Shown here: positions 24,276 to 34,994 of the stretch, piece by piece | Position numbering within the stretch: position 1 is the first letter of the stretch | Layout: every line of letters begins with the position of its first letter | From: Pelomyxa schiedti | Taxonomy: Eukaryota > Evosea > Pelobiontida > Pelomyxidae | Length of the DNA: 64,000 bases | Assembly: GCA_020536535.1 (NCBI GenBank) | Contig: JAHLWZ010000193.1 | Coordinates: 51,596 to 115,595 of the forward strand | Direction: 5' to 3' | Position numbers and translations under genes: made by a program | The notes under the pieces: generated by a model | Databases searched by the model: none | Told to the model about the DNA's origin: nothing | Seen by the model: the letters and a program-made list of their open reading frames with translations, nothing else

Positions 24276-25294
24276 ATGTGGGCGAAGAGAAACCCAGCAC
24301 CGCCTCCAAAGAAGGCTGACGCCGAGGAAAAAGAGGAGGAAAGCGAGGACAACGAGGAGGAAGAGGAAGCGGAAGAGAAAGAGAAAGTGAAAGTGAAAGA
24401 GGAGGAAAACGATGACCAGGATGATGGCGAGGCTGGAGAGAAGGAGGGAAACGAAGAAGAACATGAAGAGGAAAGCGAAGAAGGTGAAGATGACGACGAA
24501 AGCGAAAGCGAGGAGGAAGCAGAACTGGTTGAGGAAAACGTAGAAGAGGAGGACGAAGAGGACGACGACGCTCCCGTGAGTATACTCGATGTTTATTGGT
24601 TGTGCTTATGTACTCTGTTTTTTAACCAAAAATCAGAAAGCCGGGAAGAAGCGTAAGGCTGCCAAAAAAATTGCATCGGCTTCCGCACCGAAAGTATCAA
24701 AATTTGACAATATCAGTAGCAGGCAAGTGTTTGTCGGCGAGTTAGACACTACGGTTACGCAGGAGGATGTTACAGAGGCGTTCTCTGGATGTCCTGGCTT
24801 CCAATCATTTAAGCTTCGCCTAACCAGACATAAGCAATCCAAATGGTACAGCCTCCTGTTCCCTTTTCCAGTACACTTACAGTTCCACAGTGACGGTTTT
24901 GCTAATTTTGACACTCCCGAACATGCCCAGGCGTGTGTCCCTGTAATGCACGGGAAAGAGTTAAAGGGCAAGACTATCTGTGTCAATATTCCAAGGCAAC
25001 TAAGTATGCTATTCTTAGTCATTAGTTTTGTCTTAAAATTCCCGTTATTCAGGTACAGAAGAACTTGCAGAAGCCAAAAAAAAGAGGCTTGAGGCTTCTG
25101 GCCAAACCCCAAGAGAAGGGAAGAAAAGACGCCGAGGAAGAAAAGGCAGATGGCGAGGACGAGGTAGGAAAAACGGGCGAGGAGGACGGGGAGGCAGGCG
25201 GCGCGAGCGAGGAGGGAAAGAGAGTAGCCCCAAGGGTGACGACTCGGCTGGCTCCCCTGACTCTGCTGCTGACTCTGGCTCCAGCTCGGAGTGA
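24276..25294 (+). CDS. Nucleolin-like RNA-binding protein (acidic N terminus, RRM, RG-rich tail)
   Basis: ATG 24276. Residues 1-110 are almost entirely Glu/Asp/Lys. After an intron comes a basic stretch and an RRM: RQVFVGELDTTVTQEDVTEAF (RNP2 is VFVGEL), KCDGFANFDTPEHA (RNP1-like, GFANF) and GKTICVN. The C terminus is Arg/Gly-rich (GRKGRWRGRGRKNGRGG), then Ser/Asp-rich. This order, acidic-RRM-RGG, is that of nucleolin and Gar2/Nsr1, which act in nucleolar pre-rRNA processing. Only one RRM is present where nucleolins usually have two or more. Three introns; the second acceptor (at TTCCACAG, near 24890) is chosen to keep RNP1 in frame. Confidence 0.85.
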
Positions 25295-25415
25295 AGGCAG
25301 AGAGGAGGCAGAACTTTCAGGGGAAGGGTTGTGGTGAGGTGTTGTTCCCTGCTCTACGGGCAATTAAAAACGCAATAAGAAGCATTGCTTCTTTTTCTTT
25401 TTTTTTTTTACACCT

Positions 25416-26634
25416 TTACAATGTTCCTAAGAAAACTTGTGAAAGTAGGAGTAAGAGAACAACTGGAGTGAGGGGGAATGGTGAAGATTGAGAAGTGCTG
25501 CTGCTTTGGACCCAACTAGTCTCAATTTCGTTTTGAACAGACACACGGTGGCCTGACAAATCCAAAGCAGAACTTTGGATGAATCTGGCTGTGGGTGGAA
25601 TGGTAACATTGATGAAAATGAAGTTGTAGTCTGCGGAGGTGTGATCCGGGTTGAAATCAGATGGTTGTATGAGGATCCCATCTTGCAGTGGGTTATCCAA
25701 GTCAATTGCGTTGTCCGTTGCAAGTGTAAGGGCATCGAAATCGATGCCCTTAGAGTATACAACACCACCAGAGGAATCCAAAAGTCTCAGCTCTATTAAG
25801 TTTAAATCGAGTTCATTTGCACTCTGTGATGCCGAGAGTGTCACATTCATTTCATTCGGGCCACATGAGACCTGGTCCCCTATTCCAGCGGTATGAGAAT
25901 CCACGGTGTCTGTGTAGGGAAGATATTTCCAAGGATTGACACAATTCTTCTGGTAAAGGCCCCCTTCCCTGATTTCAAAATGCAGATGTGCAAAGCCTGA
26001 AATACTAACACCTGAGAGACCAACAATTTGGCCTGGCATTATTGTCTCCCCAACAGCAACCTAGTCGCAATAAAGCGTTAGTAACATGACTGGATGATTT
26101 ATTCTCGTTGCACTATCTACATACTGAGCATGTGTTCATGTGTAAATAATTTATATATAAAATCGTTCCATTGACCGAGCACCTGAAGGCATACGATGTT
26201 GGGGAACGGAGGAAATAGAGAATATACACCTCAGCTGTACCAACAAGTCCTCATAATTTGGGTCAGCTCCAGATTTGTTCACAGTACAATTATATGGAGA
26301 CACAGACAAGCAGCTAGTCCCCACTGGGGTTGGAATATCCACTCCTCTGTGCCAGTCATACCTGCATTGCACTAAGCAGTGCACTTTTACTATGACAACC
26401 CTCTAAATAAATATTACAACCATAACCTCCAAATTATATACACCTGAACCCCTCGGATGCCTTCTGCCTTGGCCCAAACGGAGAAGACTGGGGTAAGTCT
26501 GGTGACACTGCGCTTCCAGAAATAGGCCAAATGAACCCCGTTGCGCCCCTCATTATTATGGGTTGTTGGGGTGCGGCATTACAACAGGTCAATACCCCCA
26601 CTAGCACCGTTAGGGACAACCCACGGGTTCTCAT
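25416..26634 (-). CDS. Secreted M23-family metallopeptidase with C-terminal GPI-type signal
   Basis: Zinc metallo-endopeptidase of the LytM/M23 fold; in bacteria these cut peptidoglycan peptide cross-links. ATG 26634 gives a signal peptide (RGLSLTVLVGVLTCCNA). Active-site elements are present: YDWHRGVDIPTPVG (HxxxD, first zinc ligands), ILYINYLHMN in place of the usual TxYxHL, VAVGETIMPGQIVGLSG, and FAHLHFEI (HxH). A beta-rich domain of about 130 residues follows, then a Ser/Gln linker and a hydrophobic end (LTPVVLLLLLSQVFL) that fits a GPI or membrane anchor. Three introns are removed, the first about 85 bp. All catalytic positions look intact. A role in digesting bacterial walls by a bacterivorous protist, and bacterial origin, are inferences. 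Confidence 0.85.
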
Positions 26635-26690
26635 TCGGCGAATGTTGCAAGTTTTGATTGAGTTTATTGACAGCGGTATCGGCCGGAGAC

Positions 26691-27857
26691 TCACAGCTTT
26701 GTGTGAGGGGTGGGGTCGAATGCTTCTGTGTCTGGATGGTAGTGGACTGAGGAAGGAGTGAGGTGGAGGCTATCTAACATATCAGGTATGGTGAATGGGG
26801 TGCCTGTTTCACAGTTGGCTGCTAGTGGGTGTGTTCTCACAGCTTCCAGAACCTCCTCACACCACGAGTACCACTGTTTAGTTTTGGCGAATAGTTGCTT
26901 GTCTTGTGCTTCGGTTTTCTTATTAGAGGTTAGGAATATCATAGGAAGGGTTATGTTAATGTACATGCGATTTCAGTTCTTGTATTTGTTGTTGCAGATG
27001 CAGTATTTTACTCTTTCTCTGCTCAATTTCCTCTTCCATTGTCAGTGGTTTAGACTTTTTCTAGTTGTATCTCAGTAATTAAGACGTTGTTAGCAAAGAC
27101 TGCTACATATGGCACAACAAAGGCCTGCTTATGCAAGCGGTTTTGACCAGTTGAAACTGTGGGTGCGAAGTTTGTTCTTGTAGAGACCACAGCCGGTGAC
27201 TTTGAGCATGTCTTAGTCGTTGTCATGGATGCAGCAGCCATAGGTGAAGATTTAGCCCAAGGGGTAACGAAGCCGTGCTTAGATGATGGCTTCACCGTAG
27301 AAGTCACACTTGGGGTTCTAGACGGTGCCGTGGCAGCGGTTTGCATGTACTGCTGTGAATTACTACTTGTTGCAGATGATGATCCCTTGGGCGATTCTGT
27401 AACGGCAACGCATGACAAACAAGAAGTAGTGTCTGAGGTTGAGGCTTTCAGCACAAGAGGGGGAGAAATCGGAGGTAATGGGGATAGTGGTGGAGGCGGT
27501 GGCGGTAGCGATGCGCCCCATTCAATAAGAATCATCCAGGACTTCGACTTGACAGCCTCAAGACACACGGCAGGAATCGGCAGTGTGAACGTAGACAGGG
27601 TCCCTTCCTTGACCATCTCGCAGAGGCACTCATGCACAGCGCGCCGTGATATCTTAAAACGTGTCACATCAACTCAAACACGGCCAACACAAAATTAGGT
27701 CTGTCTAATGTAGTTGTAGTTGTAGGTGTCGTTCCCTTGTGCTCACTTGATCGCCATCGCCCTGTGCGTTTCTTACAATGAGGACCAAGTCCTGGCACGT
27801 GAATGGCTCCTTGTACTTGGTGTACGTAGCATTGAGTGTGCCGCGTATCAGGTCCAT
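26691..27857 (-). CDS. SFR1/Mei5-like recombination factor with N-terminal winged-helix-like part
   Basis: SFR1 (Mei5) pairs with Swi5 to stimulate Rad51/Dmc1 strand exchange. ATG 27857 lies 21 bp past the stop of the upstream SNM1 gene. The N-terminal part (LNATYTKYKEPFTCQDLVLIV ... ISRRAVHECLCEMVKEGTLS) looks like a helix-turn-helix/winged helix. A Pro/Ser/Thr-rich middle follows, then a coiled coil (MEEEIEQRKSKILHLQQQIQ) and a C terminus KTKQWYSWCEEVLEAVRTH...TIPDMLDSLHL...VHYHPDTEAF. That ending matches the conserved SFR1 C-terminal domain (Trp/Lys helix, then LIDHYGLD-like and LLHY-x-EEDF-like elements). Introns at about 27074-27019 and 26980-26935 put these pieces in one frame. The assignment rests on the C-terminal 90 residues. 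Confidence 0.65.
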
Positions 27858-27878
27858 TTTTTTGAAGTTGATGTATTG

Positions 27879-30272
27879 TTAAGTGCTTTTACGGAAGAAC
27901 GAAGTGAGTGTAGTTTGGGTTTTGGAGCTTGGTGGCGGTGGTGTCTTGGTGCCGCGTGCCTTGTATTTCTTTTGTGAGGGTGGCTTAAGTTCGGGGTCTG
28001 ATGGTAGTGTTTTGTTCTGGTGGTGACTCTTGGAGGTCGAGGTTGTGGTATTTGCACCACCACTGAAAGAGGGGGACTGAGGGGAGCCGCGAATGTTGTT
28101 GCTTGCTGCCGCGGATTGTAGTGGCAGTGGTGAGGGTGTTGTTGGAGTAGACGGTACGGGGGGTGTTGGTGGCGAGATTGCACCATGGAGTGGTGGGGTG
28201 CGTTTTTGGGCTGGTGTTACAGGGACAACTTTTTTGCCCCTCTTGGCTTGCTCCCAAAGCCACTGTTGTTCATGTATTGCACGCAAAGTGGCGGAGCTCT
28301 GAGAAGATGCCGAACTTATATCAATTTGTTCACAAGCTAACATCAAAGCAGCAGTGGAGTCAATGTTCTCTCCACATGTGGTTAATACTCTGCTTGATGT
28401 ATCTGGACTCGGCTTTGGTGTGCTTGGCATCTGTGTGCTCCGTGATGTCTCCATTCTTGGTTTTGGTGGGCTTTGCACTGATGTTGCATTGCCAATGGGG
28501 ACTGGTGGAGTGGTTGCAGTAGAACTGGCGGTAGTATTGGACGGTGGAGCGTCAGTGTTAGGGTCGTCAATGTCGTCCACTGAAATTAGGTCAACTACAG
28601 CATCGAATTGTTGGTCATCTGTTGGATCCGGCGTATCGGAGTCTGAAATAAACGAGCTTTCATCCTCTGTTGTATTGGAGCAAGGCAGTGCTACAATGTT
28701 GGTGTGCGTTGTTGTGGTACTACAGTGCGTTGCACTGTCTCTAGTTTGGTCGAATGGTTTCGCACTAGTTGTTACATCTGATAATTGGCATGGCGAAGGT
28801 GAGACCTTGTTCAAGGAGCTCGTGGTAGTAGTAGATGTTGAATGCCTACCAATACTTGGTGGGTCTTCAGACACGGCGCAAAAAGGTTCTGTGGCAGAAA
28901 AATTCGAGAAAAACGTCTGAATATCACTTTGGTGAGAGTCCACTGCAACAGGGGCAAGAGTGTTTCGTCGGAAAAGGTTGCACAACGTTGACTCAATCTG
29001 AGTTTTTGTGTCGCAATTCACTGTCGGAATGACTTTTGTTGGCTGTAACCATTTAATAAATTGCCTAGTAGAATTCCTGAGGCATTGAGAAAAGAGGGTG
29101 AAGGTTACTGCAGTTCAGCATAAGAGCAATGTTCACTGTAGGGTACTCCATAAATAGTGCATATGCCACTTTTTTTTGTGGTCAATTTGTTATAATGACC
29201 TGATACAGCCCAGCCTGTCGGTTGAAATCCAACTATGCGTTTGTAATGACCTTTAAAAAAATTCGCGAGCTGGTACAGCTAATGAAAAAAGGTTAAACAA
29301 TCCAAGGTCAATATATAAACCTTGTAAAAATTAACGCTGTTCATAGGTACTACATGGACATTGGACTGAGACGGGTCAGTAGTGAAAATGGACATATCCA
29401 GAGCAAGGTGTGTCAAAATATTGTATTTGTCGGTTGTTACATATATCTTGGTTGCACAAGACTCAGCCACCTATCCTGCATTATATGCTTTGCTTCTTTC
29501 CTCTAAGGGTGTGCTTTAAGGTCACCTTGAGTAGGATTCGCTCTTTCCCAATTGAATATGTACCAATGAGAAAAAGTACAGAGTTATGTATATCCCGCTT
29601 GATAATGTTAACGACTTGCGAAATAGTGGAATCCTGCACAGAGGGTGAACAAAAAGAACTTATTCAGGATCGACCTGTAGGGGGAAATTGTACTGGGGAT
29701 CACAGAAAGTGGTGTCCAAGTAAACAGAGGACAGTTTGACTGTGGAAAGACAGGAGTAACCCCTCATTTCTTTGCAAAACCGGAAGTCACCAGTATGGAG
29801 ATGCCAGTCCCCATTGGAGTCATGCACTAAGAACATAACCTTAAGGAGGCTCTTTGGTAAGCTTTCGGTAAAACAAAGAATTATGTCTTACCGAGCCGGG
29901 ACAGTGGTTGGCATCCAGAAGGCTGACACTACACCCCCCGATAGTGATAGTGCCACCCACGGGAACCCCATGGACGTGAGACTGATCAATGTGCATGTGG
30001 TGAACCAGTAGGCTGGCGGTAACTTGAGAGCAATAGATAGGGCCAACAGACCAAGACTTTGTTAGACCACAGTAATGGTCACTAAAAGGGCGTTACTTCC
30101 TTTACGGAGGAGTTCACATCGGCGTACCTGTGGAAATGGCTCAAAAGGTACGCCTTGCACCGCTCGTCGCGGTACCGAAAACCGTCCACAATGAAACAAC
30201 CTGTGCAGGTGTTAAACGCGCGCGGAAAAAGGCGTTCGGAACCCACCTACCATCTTGTGATCTGGACAGCAT
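27879..30272 (-). CDS. SNM1/DCLRE1-type beta-CASP DNA nuclease with C-terminal PIP box
   Basis: Metallo-beta-lactamase nuclease of the SNM1/Pso2/Artemis family, acting in interstrand cross-link repair or end processing. Motifs in order: VDGFRYRDERCKAYLLSHF, HFHSDHY (HxHxDH metal site), GPIYCSQVTA, LLDANHCPGSVMFL, LHTGDFR, VYLDTTFCDPQYNFP, LFLIGTYSIGKER, KIYVTTDKYN, QPTGWAV, VPYSEHCSYAEL and KVIPTVNCDT. These match SNM1A/Pso2 over the whole catalytic core, with all metal ligands intact. About 330 residues of Ser/Thr/Pro-rich tail follow and end in QTTLTSFF (27894-27917), a canonical PCNA-interacting motif (Q-x-x-L-x-x-F-F). The start at 30272 is the first ATG in frame; the open frame runs further upstream without clear homology. 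Confidence 0.9.
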
Positions 30273-30641
30273 GCACCAACCACCGCTCCGCCGTCGCTCC
30301 TTCCTCGCCCCCTGCCTCGCCCCCGGCCCCTTCCACCACCACCACCTCCTCCACTTCTCCGGCCTGCTGCCGGTTTGTCCTTGGGCCCTGTCTGATCCGT
30401 AATTACGACTAGATCTACTCGGATCTAGTGAAGGAAACGCGTGGCATGACCCCCAGAGCGGGGTCTGTGGAAAATGGGGGGTCGACATATTTTTGCACTT
30501 GTTCCTGCAGGGCAATTGGTTGTGAGTGGGGATCGTAATGCCCCTACCATCACATCTCCAAGGCGATTTCTGTGTATCGGCAGTATTTTTTTCAAAAAAC
30601 CACAAACCAAAACAACGGCAAATATCGGGGCAGGGCGGGTG
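30273..30641. promoter_or_regulatory. Divergent promoter region between SNM1-like and Ada1-like genes
   Basis: 369 bp between start codons pointing away from each other. GC-rich at the left, with a palindromic CTAGATCTACTCGGATCTAG at 30409-30428. No ORF I would trust. It probably holds both promoters. Confidence 0.4.
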
Positions 30642-33245
30642 ATGCAAGGAGTTACGCTGGCCGCGCGACGCAGCAACAGCGACCTGCCATTCACACCCCG
30701 TGAGTGTGTCCCCTTTTTGCGTTTGTGGGGGCTGCACTTTCCTTGCAAACACGCACGCGCACGGCAAAAACACATGTCGCTACCTTGTAAAATTGTTGAC
30801 ACGATCGACGCCCACTAACGCCGAAGACACTTCGGTACCTTCGCCTTGTTATTGCAGCCAACAAACCAACGAATGTTGCTCCGTCTCCTGGCAAAGCCGG
30901 CGGCAGGGCAACGCCCGTGCAACAGTCACAGTCGCAGTCACAATCACAATCACAACCGCAGCCGCTGCAGCGGTCCTCGCCGCCTCCTACCGCCGCTTCT
31001 TCAACCCCCACAACAGCCGCCCAAACGGCAGTGGCACCAGCAAATAAGCGGGCCAAACACTCCCACCACACTGGTCCACAGGGCGCACAGCCTGTGCTTG
31101 CAATTACTCAACAACAGCACATGACGGCGCAGGGGAATGCATCAATCCCAACGCCGTCGACACCGTCACCTACCACGCCGGCACCCCCTCAGCAATCACC
31201 TGAGGAGGCGGACTATAGCTCATCCCCACCAGTCTCAACTACACCAAATCCCACAACACTTGCTGGAGGGAGTGCTGGTAGTGAACCTTACGGCAATTCT
31301 TCACCTCCTTCACTCCTGGAATGCGAGCCCAATGGTGACCGTCAGCGGCTCAGTTCAGGGGCGAGGCGTGATTCGTCCTCTTCCTCTACTGCTGCAACCA
31401 ATTGTAGCACCCCTACGGATATATCACGCAAAACTTCGAACTGCTCACCAGTGCCTAATAGCTCTGGTGGGAATGGCACAATACTAAAGCGTCACCCGCC
31501 TCAAACTGCATCAGCTTCGCAGCCAATCAATGGTGTCTCAACACCCCTCAAAACCAGGACATTTTCAACTCCTACCACTTACCACTCAAGTAACATTCCA
31601 ATTGCTCCCAATACACCTATTACAAATGGAAATTCTATGAACAGTGCCACTACCACACGTCGTACCCAAGTATCTCAAGTGAATCACAGAGTATCTGCAC
31701 TGCCCTTATCAAACTCCACGGGAGATGGCTTCTCCCACCATACACAAAACTTTCACCATAGTGGAACCGGCGCTAACACTGTCCAACGTCTCAAAGCTGA
31801 ATTATGTTCTGAATTGGGGTCAAACAGTGCCAAGTACACGGACACGGTCAAGTTATTCCTCACTGCTAAACTGACAAAGAGAGAATTCGACATAGAAATT
31901 CAGGAACTATTAACCAAAGAACAAGGCACTTGAAATCATGCCTAACAGTTCATTAGCCTTGAATTAACCTTACCCTAGTTCAACTTCACAACTTGTTGAT
32001 GATGACTTTGCTCCAAAATGCTCACTCGGCTTCTTTTCCTCAACCAGGAAGTTACAACTCCAGTGGGCAGCAATGTACTACTCAAACATCGTCTCCTCCA
32101 GGACGTAATCAGTCCCACACACATCTTCACCACACGCCCCCATCTCACAGCATTGATCAAACACTTAAGAAGCAACCACCATCTCCTCTTATGACAGACC
32201 GCCACACTTCTAATAATACTCTCCCCCCATCCCCAACAAACGTTTCATCACCGCAATACGTGCCACCTGAGCCATCTCATCATGGCAAAAGGACAGCACT
32301 TTTGAACAAGCACAAGGTATCGATAAGTACTAAAAGGTCATTTCCTGTGTAATGGTCATTCAGGATAAAAAATCCGGCCCCAAAAAACTCAGAACATCGG
32401 CACTTAAGTCATCTCCGCCTACTTCACCTGTGCCTATCTATCCACTACCTACCGCAAATTCCAACATGACTGTACCACCATCAACAGGAACTTCACTTCG
32501 AGGCACGTCTCCCCACAGGAAAAAGAAAAGAAGCACAAGTACTAGTTTGTTACTTCTCTCACTCTTCTAAATCATGACTTATTACGCAGCAAAACAGAAC
32601 AAGTCCGTCCCAAAGAGCACTGCAAAAAAACCCAACGCATCCCCCGCTCTTCTTTGTATGTCTTTTTTTTTTCGTACCCCTTTCTCATAATCATTTCCTC
32701 CAGTTACTCCGGGAAGTGCAGCATCACCACACTACCGGTACATGAAGCTCATAGCAGCCAAATGCGGTATAACAGATGTGAGTAAAGAAGCTGTTGCAGC
32801 ACTTTCATCAGCTGTGGAGGTGAAATATTTGTCCCACTGTTCAATATTGACCGGTTTTTTTCAGAAACACCTTTCGGACATCCTTTCCTGCTGTACTCCC
32901 ACTGCTCGAGTTATACGAGATCGTTCAAGACCACCTCATAGCACAACACCCAAGTGCGAAAGCAACCAACACCCCGTTAAGTCACCCGCCGGAACTGCGG
33001 CACAAGCAACCGTGGAATTGTTGGGTTCACATCCCTTTTCGGTGCGCTACCCACTATTATCCCCTCACTCTCACAACTTGTTTGTTAAAACCGGCTCCCA
33101 GGTGGACGATTCTGTAGATACACCAAACACTGCAGTCATCAAACACCAAGGGCTAACAGCAAGAGATATACTTCTGGGAATTCAAACTCACCCCCTCCTT
33201 GCTGGGAATCAGAACCTCACACAAAAAATGCTTGTGATGTTGTGA
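30642..33245 (+). CDS. TADA1: SAGA complex subunit Ada1/TADA1 (Hfi1-like)
   Basis: Structural subunit of the SAGA histone acetyltransferase, pairing by histone fold with Taf12. Exon 1 (ATG 30642) is joined by a roughly 160-bp intron to a low-complexity Gln/Pro/Thr/Ser region. The Ada1 signature then appears: LKAELCSELGSNSAKYTDTVKLFLTAKLTKREFDIEIQELL, followed across a GC-AG intron (31926-31978) by VQLHNLLMMTLLQNA, matching the family's LHN-LI-IL-NA motif. After a linker, YMKLIAAKCGITDVSKEAVAALSSAVEKHLSDILSCC is the histone-fold part. The end GLTARDILLGIQTHPLLAGN resembles the TADA1 C terminus. The long low-complexity insert makes it longer than human TADA1. Confidence 0.85.
31926..31978 (+). 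other. GC-AG intron in Ada1-like gene
   Basis: Donor CAAG|GCACTTG, acceptor TTACCCTAG. Its removal joins LLTKEQ to VQLHNLLMMTLLQNA, which the family requires. There is no GT donor in the preceding 30 bases. Confidence 0.75.
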
Positions 33246-33376
33246 TATTATTTTGTGTTTAGCGCACACCCTTATTCCTGAGAAAAAAAAAACTTTCAAA
33301 CAAAATTAAACATCAACCAATGCAAAAAGGGGTGAGGGTTGATGGCGTGGAGTGGAAAGGAAGAAAGGGTGGGGTG

Positions 33377-34927
33377 ATGAGGACCGAGCACCGACGTGCC
33401 ATCGTGTGTTATTATTTCCATTCGTTGTGCTTCTACTTCGTTGTTTTGGTTTTGGGTCAGGGAATAACCCCAGCGCAGTGCGCCGAGTACCGAGTTGTGA
33501 GGGATGAGTTTCGTAAGTACAGGCGAGATGTCAAGCAATACATGGGTTTGTGCCCGCTCTGGTTGAGAGTGGCCTCCAATCACGCAATGAAATCACCATA
33601 TTACGAAATAAATGAAACTTACCAAAGATTAGATGCCGTTGCTAGTGGTGTGCCCATGCACCTACTACGGGTCCCAAGAATCAGTGTTGAGTATGTTGTG
33701 TGCTCTTGGTTTTTTTTTTTCAAGTAGCACACAGATCGAGACCAGTTTGGACTGACACAGAGATAACTATTTTTGAAAATGTTTATGCCCAGTACAAAAG
33801 TTCTCAGGATGTGGTAGCCTTGGTGCAAAGCAGGATCCCGTATCAACACTCGTAAGTGAGTCCTCTTTCTCCCGCCAGTAACCATAGATTCAAGGTACTC
33901 TATAAAGAGATTAATAGAAATCTATAAAGAAGCGGGGTGGTATGTGGGTATGCGACGTCCCTCTCTTATAGAAACCAGGTATTCTTTCTCTCTTATAAGC
34001 ATTTATCCAAATCCATTAGAACTGCCCCAAGACCTCCCTATCGGAAACCCCACAGGGTTAATACCAAAGTGCTCTCCCATAAGCCAGTGGCCAAAGTTCC
34101 GGCTCCTCCAGTAAAGGATAAATCAGCCCAAAAGAAACGTATCACACTTGCCAAAAAAGTAGGGGAAAGCAATGCTACAAAATGTGCCACTGAATGTACC
34201 GCACCTACAACAAGCCAGAGGTTGCATTCTCTATTGGACGAGGATGAAGAAGTCCAAATACCCTCTAAACGACCCAGTCAAGTAATAGTCCCCAAAAAAG
34301 GTTGGCTGCTCTGATAAAGAAGCGCTCTAATTCCCACAAGAAAAATGTGATTCTCCCAAGAACGGTGCCTTTGTCTTGGTAAGAGAGCGTGGCGCATTCA
34401 CTTCCACGGCACTTCAGCGACCAGAGATGGGTAAATCCATAGCAGAGTCAGATACAGATGAAGAGAGAGATGACTCCGAAGAGGAGCTAGAGCAAGAAAA
34501 TGGACACGAGCGAGAACAAGAAACACAACGAGAACAGGAGCTAGAGCAAGAACTTGAGCGCGAGAGGGAGTTAGAGCGTGCAGGGGAACTTGAACTAGAG
34601 CGCGAGTTGGAACGGCAGAGAGAGCGCGAAAGACAGAGGGAGAAAGAGCGCGTGAGGGAGCGGGAGCGCGCGCGTGAGCGCCAGCGCCAGTGGGAGCGAG
34701 AGCTAGAGCAAGAGGAAGCGGAAGAGCAAGAATACAACGCGCCAGATGACGAGATAGAGCAAGATAGGAGCACAGAGGAATCTGAGTATGAAAGCGATGA
34801 CGATGACTACAGTTTCTTGACTCAACCAGTCCAAAAAAGGGCCCGCGGGCCAGAGGGAGTGCTCTGTACACCTTTATCATCACATACAATTCTACGTATC
34901 CCCAAACGTGAAGCTGATTCCCCTTAG
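33377..34927 (+). CDS. SANT-like domain protein with charged single-alpha-helix region
   Basis: Start tentatively ATG 33377 (an in-frame ATG also at 33320). The N-terminal exons give AQCAEYRVVRDEFRKYRRDVKQY and a Tyr-rich segment. RPVWTDTEITIFENVYAQYKSSQDVVALVQ followed by SIKRLIEIYKEAGW resembles a SANT/Myb-type helix bundle (W-T...E...F...Y). A basic Pro-rich stretch follows (34017-34300). Then comes a run of about 110 residues of Arg/Glu/Gln/Leu (34490-34760) with alternating charges of the kind that forms a free-standing alpha helix, and an acidic end. Possibly a chromatin or transcription factor. No family is assigned; introns are fixed by frame only. Confidence 0.5.
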
Positions 34928-34994
34928 TTGAGCCCACATCAGAATTCCCTTGTTGTATCTACTATCAAAAAACAGTTTTTGTTCAACCGAAAAA

